Shown here: positions 13,001 through 26,100 of the stretch, piece after piece
Numbering within the stretch: position 1 is the stretch's first letter
How the letters are laid out: every line of letters begins with the position of its first letter
Source of the DNA: Salticus scenicus
Taxonomy: Eukaryota; Arthropoda; Arachnida; Araneae; Salticidae
Reading direction: 5' to 3'
DNA: 64,000 bases
Assembly (NCBI GenBank): GCA_963930645.1
Contig: OZ005648.1
Span: 156,139,035 to 156,203,034, forward strand
Position numbers and translations under genes: made by a program
The notes under the pieces: model-generated
Seen by the model: the letters and a program-made list of their open reading frames with translations, nothing else
Told to the model about the DNA's origin: nothing
Database searches by the model: none

Positions 13001-15297
13001 TACAGTGTTAGTAAAAGAGGTAGACTTAGATACAGAATTATAATTGAATATCTTTCTGCCAAGAGGAAGAGGATATTTGAAGGTACGAGATAGATTTAGA
13101 TCTTTAATCGGAAACAAACATTCTTTGTCATTAATGATAGACGTAATGTTAATACTGTTCAATATTTGATTTGTAAAATTCGTGGGGTAGTAAATTTTCA
13201 ATATGAGTGTTTTTCAAAAGAACTTGTGAATATCTTTAAAATAAATCATGGTTGAACCATAGATCTGTAATAATTTGAAACAAAGTTATTGTTTTTTTTT
13301 TTTCTATTTTAAATTAAGAAAAATCTTCAGATGTTGTCTATAGAAGGGCACAGAATTTACCGTCTTTCAACATTTAGGGTCATACTTCTCTGAGATGAAA
13401 ATTTGTTTGCATTTATCATAGAAAATAATTTTAATGAGTAATCTGTGCTGTGTGAATTTGTATAGGAAAATATAGAAGAAAGTTTTGTGATGACCATAAT
13501 ATACAGGTTTTCAGTATAAAAAGGGGGGGAGGAAACAGAAGGAAAATTAAATAGTGAATATTTATAGACATCAATAAGATGTTTCTTTACAATCAATCAC
13601 AAGGGGAAAAGAATATAAACATCTTTTCGTCAAATATTGGTGAAAAATCTGTAGATAAATGCTAAGATAAATCTTAATAAAATTAAACTGTAATTTTTTT
13701 CCCCAGTATTATTTTATGTGTTTTTAATATCTTTGATAAGGAAATATATTTTTCACTCTTTGTATTTGTCAACATTTTTATTTACATTTCATTTATAAAT
13801 TTCTTCAGGTGGAATTCAAATGGATCGGGGATCCTGTGAAAGAAGATTCATCAAAAACTTTTTACAATGAAGCTAAAATAAATGATTTCACTGTAAGCAT
13901 GTTTCAAAATATGTCCTTTTTAAATATTTGATGCTTGTAATTAAACTGTAAAGGAGTGTATATATATTCAGACAAATTTATTTTTGGTTTCTGGCATATG
14001 ATAATATATTTTTTTTTTAAACTATTTTTGTTTAAAATGTATTTATTTATTTTTAAAGGTTAGTTTTTGTAACCAAAAAATGTTAATTAAAAAAAATCAG
14101 GGTGGCCGCTGGTAAAGGAGTCAAGAAACTTAAGTGAGTCTGGGAAAAATCAAGGAATTTCAACAAATTTGTTGAAATAAGCCATATTTAAAAACTCATT
14201 ATTGTAAATGACTAAATTTATAGTTAATATTGGGAGATTTTTATGGAAAATAAACATCATAAGTCAGAAAAAGTGGGTAGAGAAAAGTCAGGGAATATGG
14301 AAAAATTCTAATACTAGCCACTGTGAAAGAAAAAAAAAAAAGAAAAAAATAAATAAAAATAAATAAAATAAAAATAAAAAATCAGGTAGATTATTAAATT
14401 AAGGAAGATTATCAACAGAATTCAAAAACTAAACTAGAAATAAAGTTCTTTGTAAATGTAATAAATTGACTCAAGATTTGTAAATTAGATTTAATGTTAA
14501 TACTGAAAATGTTATTTTATAATTACAATTTATGCTTATTAAAAGAATACCAACTTATTCTGCACGTAAAGAACAACACATATAGAAAGTAAGGCTTTTA
14601 AAAGACAAATTTAAACTAAATGTAATTTGGACACGCCTGTAAAATCCAAACTGCACCTCTGCCGAATTTTATAGCTCTACAATCAAAGGCCTGAGCTTCA
14701 GATTCTCACAAAAGTAAAATTAAATACCACTATTTTTATATAGTAATATTACACTTGACTAATCATTGACATTTGTTGAAATGCATAGAAAAAAAAAAAA
14801 AAAAAAAAAAACTGTTTAAAATGTCTGGTGTCAAAATTTCCATTTGTAGAAACGATGTCCGGAGTATAAATACATACACACGGGAAGAGACAGATACTTC
14901 TCTTTATTCATATAGATAGATAACATCAGGGTTCATTCGAGATCTAAAAAAGGGCAGGGTGCTAAAGGCTGCAAAAGCATTTTAGTCCTGTAAGAAGGCA
15001 AAATGTTTTCAAAAAGGACACTCATTTTACTTTCTTCTATATTAAATATAAGAAAGTATTGGATTCGTAAAAAATTTTGACTTATGGTTTTCGATGAATT
15101 TACTCGTTTTGGGAGATCCAGAACATGATTTGACCATTTTTAGAAAATGTCTGTCTGTCCGTCTGTTGATATGTGTGTGTGACAAAAAAAAAAAAAAAAA
15201 AAAAAAGCGGTAATATAATTTAACCATTGACAAATTTGAGTTGCTTTCAAAGCTCATTGCCAAAAACATGCTATTATTTTATTGCATAAAAATTCCC

Positions 15298-15333
<36 letters not shown>

Positions 15334-15576
15334 GTGCCTGATAAGCGAAATATGCTATATTCTTGCAGCAGATTGCCAAAATACAGAATCATTTAGCCAC
15401 AGATGGACAAAATTGACAAATTTTGCATTTTTAAAAAAAAACTTAATGATTGAAATATGGCCTATTGCTTCAGTTAATTACCAGTTCTAATGAGCCTTAT
15501 TATGCAATGAATCATTTTTGAGCAACAACACAGTCTATTCCTTAATTGATTACTAAAATACGTAGTTTTCGACAGC

Positions 15577-15618
<42 letters not shown>

Positions 15619-16944
15619 CAGATTTTTGTGAAAGGTTCGTTTTATTTTCGCAATTTTTATGAGGAGCTCGTTTTAAGTAACCGATTTTTATCAGCGGACA
15701 GTTTTAAGATCACCGGTTTTTGTGAAGAAAAATAATTTTTTTTTGCTTGGTAGATCTTTGTTCCCCTGCGATTTTTGGAGAACCGTTTTTATAAATTAAA
15801 ACCTGAATAAACTACTACGTCAGAAATGCCAAAGAAAAATATTGGCCAATATTTTTCTTTGGCATTTCTGACGTAGTAGTTTATTCAGGTTTTAATATTC
15901 CAACACCAAGTCTCCTGTTATTATTCGTTTTTATAAATTTTTCTTTTTTTTTCTATAATCACTGATTTTTGTAAAGGATTCATTTTTGGACCCAAACTTT
16001 TCCAGACAGATCCTAATGCTTTATTATTTCCATGAAATAACATATTATAAAGTGGGTCTGAATAAAACATGTTTCAAGGCATTCTAAAAATATTTCCAAA
16101 ATGTGAGACAGACATAATAAAATAGCACATATGAGTGTGTGAGTTGCCTATAAAATAAAAAATCTTAAGTATAATATACTCTCTCTCTTTTTTTTTTTTA
16201 TTATTTCCGATTATTATTTGTTTTCAATTAGCACTTTAAGTATTGTTTGTTTATCTAAAACGCATGTAGTTAGTCATGTAAATAAGCACTACAAAAGATC
16301 TCTTTCTTCTTTTTCTTTCCCCCTTTTCCCTCTCTTAGAGCTTCTGCGTTTGATTATAATGAGTGTCATTTAAAATAAATACATTTATTTTCCTTTTAAG
16401 AACTTTGATTACGTAAAGCTACTCTCTGTTAAAATGTTTATTTATGTGGACTCTGTGAGGATTATTGTGGCAATTTAGTTGGATAACAAAAATAATTTGA
16501 AATTTGCTAACTTCTTTAGCTTGGATTAATCACGAAATATTTAATTATGCATTCACATATATATTTTTATAATTTAAAAACTTAAATACCTTAAATTTAT
16601 CCTTTTAATAGCAACGGATATATTTCGTCATGCTATCGCAGCCCTCTTCAGCATTGCAAATGTCTTCAGCGTTGTCATTTGCAACGCTGAAGAGGGCTGC
16701 GATAGCATGCCGAAATATATCCATTGCTATTAAAAGGATAAATTTAAGGTATTTAAGTTTTTAAATTATAAAACATTAATCCTTTAGTATTATTCCAATT
16801 ATATAATTTTAATTCTTTCTTTTATGTTCTTATTTTACTTTACCTTATTTATTTATTTTTTTGCATATTTTCATTACTATACTACATCTGCAACATCATT
16901 TGAGTAATAAATAATAAAAATGCACCGAAGGACTGGTGGTTTAA

Positions 16945-16980
<36 letters not shown>

Positions 16981-19900
16981 TAATTTATTTATTTACATCA
17001 ATATTAGTATTTTATTTAAGATTATTTTCAAATAATGATAAATAACAAAATATAAAAAAGAATTACTTTTTTTCACCAGAAGAAATCAGTCTTATCCCGT
17101 AACTTGTGGTCATTAAGCTGTTTCATTTTAACACTTGAAAGCACTCTTAATATTGAAATATTTATTGAAAAAAAATCAAATCTTAGCGAAAACTGCTGTA
17201 TTGGATTAGTTTTTGGTGTTCAAAATCAAAAACAACACAAGTTGACAAATTAAAAATAACATTTTCTAATGGATAGAACAAAATTAGATTAACCCATCAG
17301 ACGACTGTTCTTATTTTTTGTTTCCATATAAAAGAAGAGGTTCCAATATATCTTTTCATATAAGCATTAACTATATTATCCGCAGACGATTTTTATTAAT
17401 TAATTCAGCAGACGATTTTCATAAGAGTTTGTTTTTGAAATCGATATTTCCTTTGAATCGTTCGACCGTTTCACTCCGAAATTTTTGTTTTTCGATCATT
17501 TCTTGCGAGGCGCATTTTCAGATTTCAGGCATGCGATCAAGTTCAAAGGGCATCGGGGCGGAATTATTTTATCTAAAGGGCAAACAGGGCACAGCACCCC
17601 GTTAACCCCACCTAGGATGAACCCTGATTAATAAATATAATCTGAATCATATATTTTATTTCTTTCAGAAATTTTTGCTTAGTATAAGTTAATTAGCGAA
17701 AATATAAAAAATAACAGTAATTCTCCTAATACATAAAATGGGACAGATAATTTTCAAAAATTTATCCATATTTTATTTTACAATTTAGTCATTATTTGTA
17801 AATAAATTCAATGTTTTTTCTTTGAAAGAAAGTTTTTTTTTACGTCATTGAAAAATGAAGTTGTAAGTTTTACTTTATCAACAAAACTTTTGAACCGACA
17901 ACCATGTTGGTGTATTCAGTCATTCTTGTCTTTGAGTAGATGGATAAAATGAAGAAACTAGTTCACACTATGTAAACCAAAGAAAAGAAAATCCCTAATA
18001 CTTTAAAAATACAAAAAAACTCCAGTTATGCTGTCTACTGATTGCATAACTGTAATCCCTTAAATAGCGAAAAACCCCTTATGCGGGAAATTTCGAGAAG
18101 ATTAGTGCAATGAATATTTTCTCTAACAACAAGTTCTCTATACAGGGTAGGCTTTAGAAGCATGGCCTGTGCAGTAACTGGTCAGAAACTGACTCCTAAA
18201 CAAAGCAAAAAGAGGCCAAAAAAAAAAAAAAAAAAAAGATATTGCTTCATAATAGTAAGAAAAGGATGTTTCGATTTTTTCCAGGAATTATCTTGTGTAG
18301 CTGAAAGCATTTCCTTTTAGCATACAGGGTTGATAAGGCACCTGTAATACAGGGAAAATCTGGAAAACTCAGGGAATTTGAAAATCTATTAAAAAACAGG
18401 GAAAACTCAGGGATTTTTCAAAATTTATTGCAAAAACAGGGAAAATTCAGAGAATTTTGAAATTTTTTGGAAAAAATTGGAAAATTGTTTCATAATTAAA
18501 TATTTAAAAAATTTTTAGTGCTTCATAATGAATCAATTATGTTTTTTCCTCCAACTACAGTAAGTTAATAAAATTAATATACCTTAAATATGTTCAATTG
18601 ACTTGTAAACATGTTAGATTCTAATGCTGCATGATTGTGTGTCATCTATTTTATTTCTAAAAGGAACAGGGAAAACTCAGGGAATTTTTTTTCCTGATTT
18701 GCGTAGCAACCCTGAGCATAGTTTTCGAGAATTAGATGACGGATAATGGATGAATGGAAGCAAGTGATTAACAAAATAAGTTGTTGAATTAATTTTTTAA
18801 TCAAAATATGTTTGAAGTTCAAATAAATTTTAGCGGGTATATGGTTCACATGCTTAACATACCCAGAGAATCTCCCACTGCTATCCATTATTAAATGGCA
18901 TATATGATGTAGACACTTCATGCTGTTTATCGACAGCAAGAAGTTCTAATATTTTATGGCAAGCATTTAGTAACAGTATTGGTTTCTAAATTAACAAATC
19001 CTACAGTGGGGAAATAAAGTTAGATAGTAAATGAGCATCTGTATCTGACATACTAAAAACTGGAAACAAATAAATATATTCATAAGAAATGTAGATTAGG
19101 GTAAGGGCTGAATTATATATATAAACCAGAAGTTTTTTTTTTGTAACACAAATTTTGATAGTCTGGACTGATAAATTTTGAACAAATGCAGGGGTAATTG
19201 TGTTCGGGTAATTTTCATTTTCAGTACGAGAATTTCAATTTTTTTAGTAGTTAAATTAATAAAATATGACTAAAATATGAAATTCATATAACTGCTAAAC
19301 CTAATTAAAATTAATACTTTTCATAATGAGAGGATTAGAGCTCTCTGTAATAAATTATATGTTCTCTACCCATACGAAATTTTTTTCTTGCTAAAATTTC
19401 AGGTATTTTTACATGAATTCACAATCACCCCTGCAAATGATTGGAAATATTTTGAAATAACAAAATCTTTATTTACAATCTAAACATCACATCTATGCTT
19501 ACAGTGCCAACATTTTCCCCTTTACAACACCAATTTGAATATATATGTTAAATTTATTTATTTTGTATTTGAAACTTAAAAGAAGATAAACTTTTTTCAT
19601 ATTTATTTTTATTTCTCTTTGCTTTTATCTGTTTTAGTTTGAATTTTATAAACATTTTAATTATTTTTAAAAAATCTGGTAAAAATCTTATTGCTGAATA
19701 TGTTGCTAATTTATCACATTTAATTGACTATATATTTGTATTGTACATATAGTGTAACTTTTTTTTTATGCATCATGCATAATACATAGTAACTAAAGAT
19801 TTTTATGACTGATGCAGAACACAGTAATATGTATCAAAACGTTTTTTGAAGCACAGGGAAAAATTTAAACACAATACATTTTGAAAGTCTGCCTCTTTCT

Positions 19901-20951
19901 TCACTAGTGCATAAAAAAAAAAAAAAGTAATATAAAAGAGAGAACACTTACAGCCAGTTGGAAAATCGGAAAAACAATCAATAAATGAAGAGAAAGAGCA
20001 AAATTTGCAAAACACACACACAAAAAAAGGAATTAAAATGAACAATTAATGAAAAATTTTAAATAATTTTAATTCATATAAAAAATATTTAATAGCTCTC
20101 AAAACTATTTTTCCTTAAAAAAATTTTATAACAGTTAAAAAAATTTATTATAGCAAAAATCAATGTGCTTTTGCGGTATTTTACAGTTTGTGATTTTTGT
20201 GAAATAGTCCTTCATTAAATAGAATAGTCTGAAACTTCATCTGTTTACACAAACTGATGATGAAGAACTAAAACATTAGGGAACTAATACTGACCACCAG
20301 CAATGCTTTTTAAAATGCAGCATAAAATGAAGCATTTGCACTATTTGATTCAAATAATTTACCTTTTATTTTATTTATTTTTTCTCTGTATAGGTAAAAT
20401 GTGGAGATTTCATTTTAGTGAGTCCAGCTGATCCTTCTATACCTGTGTATATAGCTAAATTACAATCTATGTGGGAAACGACTTCTGGCAAGTGTTTTTA
20501 TCATGCAATGTGGTTTCAGTAAGTATTATTTTATTCATTTCCATTTAAATTTTATTTGAGTTTTTATTTTGAGACTTTAAATTGTTTTTAACCACATTAT
20601 AGCCGAGGATCGGATACTGTGCTGGGAGAAACATCAAGCCCTTCTGAGATTTTTGGTTCTTTTGAATGTGATGATGAAGAAATGACTTCTATTCATAACA
20701 AATGTAACGTAAGTAATCATTAATTAAGAAGCAAGTCTTATCTAGGAGAAATCAAAGCATGATAATCTAAAGTTATATTTTAGTAATTCAAATTAATTTT
20801 TCTTAATATTTCCTCCCCCATCTTCCCAAATTTTATTGTCTGGATAAATTTAGTTTTAACATTGTTGCCTTTATTCAGGCATGATGGGGTTTTCTTTTCC
20901 ACCTAATAGCATGATACTTGACTTCTTAAATTCTATACTTTGACTAATACT

Positions 20952-20984
<33 letters not shown>

Positions 20985-23134
20985 TATTCAATACAAGGGG
21001 GTAAGTCAATTACATTAAATTATCTCCCCTCTTCAATTTGTTAACGAATGTCATAATAATATTATTCAATGTATTAAGTATTTATAATTATAGATAATTA
21101 TAGAGGGCAAATGTTTTTATGTGAAAGTAAGTCCTATGTCACATCATTAATTTATCTTAATATCTGATGTGCTTTCTAAATTATTATGTGAATTATATAA
21201 TTATTATGAAAAAATATTATATAATTATTATGGAAAAATTTGCCAAATCATCAGTTGGCAGTCCTCGATATAAAAATACTTTTGACATTCTTTCTGATTC
21301 ATTCAGATCCACCAGTGATCGAGAGGTTCTGCTCTCAAAGCCGTAAACAGGAGGTGCCAGGTTGGATTAACTGTTCAGTTTTCCATGGTTTTCTCTGAAA
21401 CTTGTGTAAATACAGGCTAGGACCCTTTAACAGCTCTCCCCAATAAAGAGCATTTCACCCAAGCCTAGTTCGCATGCATAGACAATTGGTCTTAACCCTA
21501 CACCATCTTCATTATCATTTATGTATCATTAGGGGTATTTTGCTGATTTACAAAAAAATCCTTAGCAAAAAAAAAAAAAAAACAGGTTTTAACAAAATGC
21601 TAAAACATTAGTATTATTTATGAATATCATTTCACATAATGTTCTAGATGCCTGTGTTATGTTAAGTTATCATTTATAAACAAAATTTTTAAATTTAATT
21701 ATGGCATCTTTAAAAAATTTCAAGTGACTCCATTTGACTTTCTGAACTTTTAGTAGTTACTAGGTGTTAATTTGAATTGCTATATATTTTGGTAAAATAC
21801 AAAAGGGAAAATCATAATCAGGTGTTTGAGTATTTAGCCCCAAATTTGCATGCATCGGGATTTTTTAGTGTGTCCCTGTTAAAGAATAAAAATGATAAAT
21901 ATGCAATTTCCAGTAATGATCATTTATTTATTTTTTAATATATATTTAATAGGTATTAAGACTATAAAAATTTTCTAGTTATCAATATTAATAAAACCTA
22001 AATTACAAAAAAATATAGTTTTTTTTTTTTTTTTCCATTCAATTATTTTTTGCAATTTTATTTTATTTTTAGGTTATATATAAGTCTCCAAAAGAAAATT
22101 GGTTTTCTCTTGGTGGCACCGAAGAATCTGTTGAAGATCTGGATGCTCTGTACAATGATGATGGAAAATCTTACTTCTATCAAAAATGGTTATTTATTTA
22201 CTTCCTAATATTACTTGTTTATGTTAGTAGGTCCAAAAATTTCTAATCTTATGTACTTTTAAAAAATAAAGAGAAAATTCTATCAATTTATTTTTTAGTA
22301 TAATTTCTTTGTACAGATATACATTTCCACATCATTTAGTGAGCAGTTCTATTTCCTTTCAAATATAATCAATCTTATGGTTTGGATTGTCCTCAAAATT
22401 TTCCGTTGTATCTTTTTTCATGTAATCTATACATTAAATCTCTTTGCACAAAAGTCACATTTCAAAGTGAAGAACACACTATAATAATTTAGAGTTAAAA
22501 CTCTGCTCTGCTGTAAGGAGGGTCGGTCAAGCTCTTTTAGACAAGAATATTTTTATTATTTCTCAAGGAATCATTGTAGAATGTACAAGAGTTTTATTGA
22601 GGTGAAAATGAATTTTGTAGCTTCAGATATCCAATCTTAAATAATTCAATTGTATAGTTTATACCCAAATTTTGAGTTTATTGCTAAGCCATTTTAATAA
22701 AAGTTTTAAGATAATTAACATTAGTATGGGGATTTTAAAATGCGAGATATTTATCTCAGACTGTATTCTTGTATGTTCAGACTGAATTCATGAGTTTGTA
22801 TTAAATACTGCAGTTCTGTAGCACTTTTATCCTGCCAGCCAGAACACTTTAAGTTATCCCTGATAATTAACACTCCATCTCTTTTCTGCTTCAGTTTTAT
22901 GCATGTGCTGGCACTCTCTTCAACAGACAGTGTTAGCCTTTGTTTATTGTGAAATGTTATATAATGTTGCATATATTTTTATTGGTTAGTATTTTATTAA
23001 CTTTTTAATATAGCCAGAGTTATTGTTATTATAGTAAATGAATTTCTTTGCATTTTAAAAAATTTACATTAATTTATTTCTTTTGTCCTGTTATACAAGT
23101 ACTGCAGTATTTCTTTCGAATTTCCTATCACTTT

Positions 23135-23188
<54 letters not shown>

Positions 23189-26100
23189 TAACTTCAAACT
23201 TTCCACCTTCCTTCCTTCTCTGTTCATATATTTTCTTAAATAGATTTCTGAGGGAGAGGAGATGTAAAAAACTAGGTATGAGATAGGAATTGTATTTAAT
23301 ATTTACGCCATTTACGGTATGTTTTTTTTTTTTCAATGCTTTAGCTTCAGCCTAGAAATATCACAGACATGAGAAATTGTGTAACAGGGTTCATATTCAT
23401 TAGGGAAAACCTTGAATACTCAGGGAATTTTGATTTTGTTAAAAAAAAGTCAGGGAAAAATCAGGAAAAAAAAAAAAACTTATGTCAAAAGTCAGAGAAA
23501 AATCAATTATAAAACCTGGAAAAACAAATATTTCCTTTCTCTCAAATTATATTTTTCTTGCTTAGCTTCATGTCAAAATTCAAATGATTAAGTATCATGA
23601 AAATACGCATGTAAACTAATGATTTCTGCCTGAATTTCTATCATGATAAGCAGTAACATGATATCATACAGTGGAAGTAGATGTATTTTCTCCTCTCTAG
23701 AGAAGCGTTTCTTGTAATATGTTGCTAATATTTTCTTGAAAATTGCCTGGAAATCTGAAGTAATCTTCTTTCACATATTTGAGTATAAACCCTTTTGAAA
23801 TATTCTCCATGATTTTGATGGGATTGAGAAAAAAGGCAGAAGGAGGAATTAAGTTGGAAACTTTGTCTTGTAAAACAATTATGCTCCATATTGTTGAAAC
23901 TTAGTGTTTGTAATGTTGTTTATTTTTCTTTATAGGTATGATTCAGAAACTTGTAGATTTGAAGATCCACCACCATCTCATGAATCTGGTGTAAATGAAT
24001 CATCTGAATGCATTTCATGTATCAAACAAAACGAAGATGAAAAGGTGTGCATGTTTTTACTTAAAGTTAAACTATTAAAGTTAAATGAGACATAAATTAT
24101 GATATGACTGGCAATGCTTTTTAAAATGTTGCTGTGTTTTTTTGAGTGGTGTAAATAAACTTTTAGGAAGGATGTTCAATGAATATAATAAATTGAAATA
24201 ATATTTTAATTATTTTAATCAATCTTAAGGGGACTCTCTCTACTTATTGTTTCTGGAAGCCAAAATGTTCTTCTGTGGGGAGTTTTGTCCCATTATAACC
24301 TATTTAACTAATACAAATTTTTGAATTCAGTTTTTTGATTCAGAAAATTCACAACTGTTAAATTGGTTATTATTTTCTAAAAATAGATTTTTTTTAATTT
24401 TTAATATTTTGTTTTGAAGCTATAAAATGCAGATTTTTCTGCGAGTGAAAATTTGCATTTTATTTTGTTTAAGGAAGACCTTTTTGTTTGAGAAAAGATA
24501 GGGCTTCAGACAAACAGAATGAAGAGTAGCAACAGTATCTCTCTCCTCTCCCCCCCCCTCCCCTCTTCCCCTTAAAATAGAGAGATATTTCAATTCAACC
24601 TAGATTAGTTTTTATTACTAAAAGAGTTGCTTAACATTTTCAGAATTAATTTAACTATGTTAAACTCTATTTGGAAGTTCCATTAACTGGCCCATTATAT
24701 TTTGAATGATAAATTTGTATTCATAAAACTACTTCTCTTTCATTTTAAACCTGATAATCAGGTATAAATCTGTGCAGGGATGAGATTTTTCAGCTTTTCA
24801 GCTCATGTCAGTTTTTCTGCAGATTTAATTTTTTTAGTTTTCTCATTTTTTTTTTTTTTTTTTTTTTTTTTCTGTGTGTGTTATTTGTTACATTAGTTAA
24901 TCAAATAAAACTTAATAAAATACCAAAACATGATATTTTTTTTTCTTCTTTTAATAGATTGAAGATTAAAAAAAAATATTTATTAATCTAATAGTCTAAT
25001 ATAATAGAATTTGTCATCAAAATTCTAATATTTGATTTGAGTGTCAGCTACAGGCAAAGGCATGTAGTTTCAGCTTTTTTGTCTTTTTACTAATCTCATT
25101 TTTATAAGACATCATATCTCATAAAAAACGATATTGATTAAAAAACACACATATCGTTATAAAATTTGTTAAAAAGATACTTTAAAAACATATTTAATTA
25201 AAAGACTTATTTATAGTTAAAATATATTTCAAAGCTTTTCGCCTTGACCACCAAGGCATCATCAGAAAAATATTTTTAACAATTGTGTTTCTAAAGTATA
25301 TCATGTATATCACTCAAGTATATCACTCTCTATGTATATCACATTTTCTAGTTACAGATACATCAAGCTTAACTGTATCTGTGACTAGAAAATGTGATAT
25401 ATGTGTATAAAGCTTCACTTTAGAAACACAGTTGTTAAAAATATTTTCCTGATGATGTCTTGATGGTCAAGGCGAAAGCTTTGAAATCAGGGGTGGCGCC
25501 AGATAGGGGGCCGGGGAAGCACAGCCCCCCCCCCCCTTCGTCGGGGAGTCCGTGACCCTTCAAAGGGGCATACTCCTAAAATCTGTCGGGGAAAAAAAAT
25601 ACAAAATTTTCAGTTTTTCTCCTTTTAGCAGCATTTTTCTTTCCTTTTACAAACTTGGAGTATCCCAGTTTTTGCATACTATATTCAATAGAAGAAAGTA
25701 TTAAATTCTTAAAAATTTTCAGCTTCCGGTTTTCCATAAATATACACGTTTTGAGAGTTCAAAAACACATTTTGATCATGATATTTTTAGAAAATGTCTG
25801 TCTATGTATGACAGAAATTTTGTTCTAACTGTATCTCAAGAACTACTGCACAGAACAACATATAAATTTCTATGTAGTTGCATCATGACATAAATTAGTG
25901 TCTATTAACTTTTTGTCCAAATCGCCTTATAGGTGGCGCTGCTGTACTGCAATTTCTTTCATTTAATGGAAGGGTTCTATTTTGCTTAATCGAACAAAAC
26001 TTGATATGCGAGAGCGCCATTATGAAACATCAGGTTGATTTAATTTAGGTGCATATCGGCAGATAAGTTGCGCTGCTCTGCTGCTATTTTCCCCGAGAAG

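Larger units (their letters stand above)
14927..17626. mobile_element. DNA transposon with nested insertions, CAGGGTTCATYC termini
   Basis: Left end CAGGGTTCATTCGAGATC and right end GGATGAACCCTG are inverted matches 2.7 kb apart. Between them lie a copy of the interspersed repeat (15029-15250), long poly-T tracts, the perfect palindrome at 15795-15896 and the palindrome at 16565-16773. These appear to be later insertions into an element of perhaps 1 kb. The 95-codon frame at 17318-17605 is not recognisable as a transposase. Confidence 0.55.

Noticed and set aside
17318..17605. 95-codon + strand frame
   Set aside because: Lies at the right end of a non-coding transposon, with no recognisable domain.
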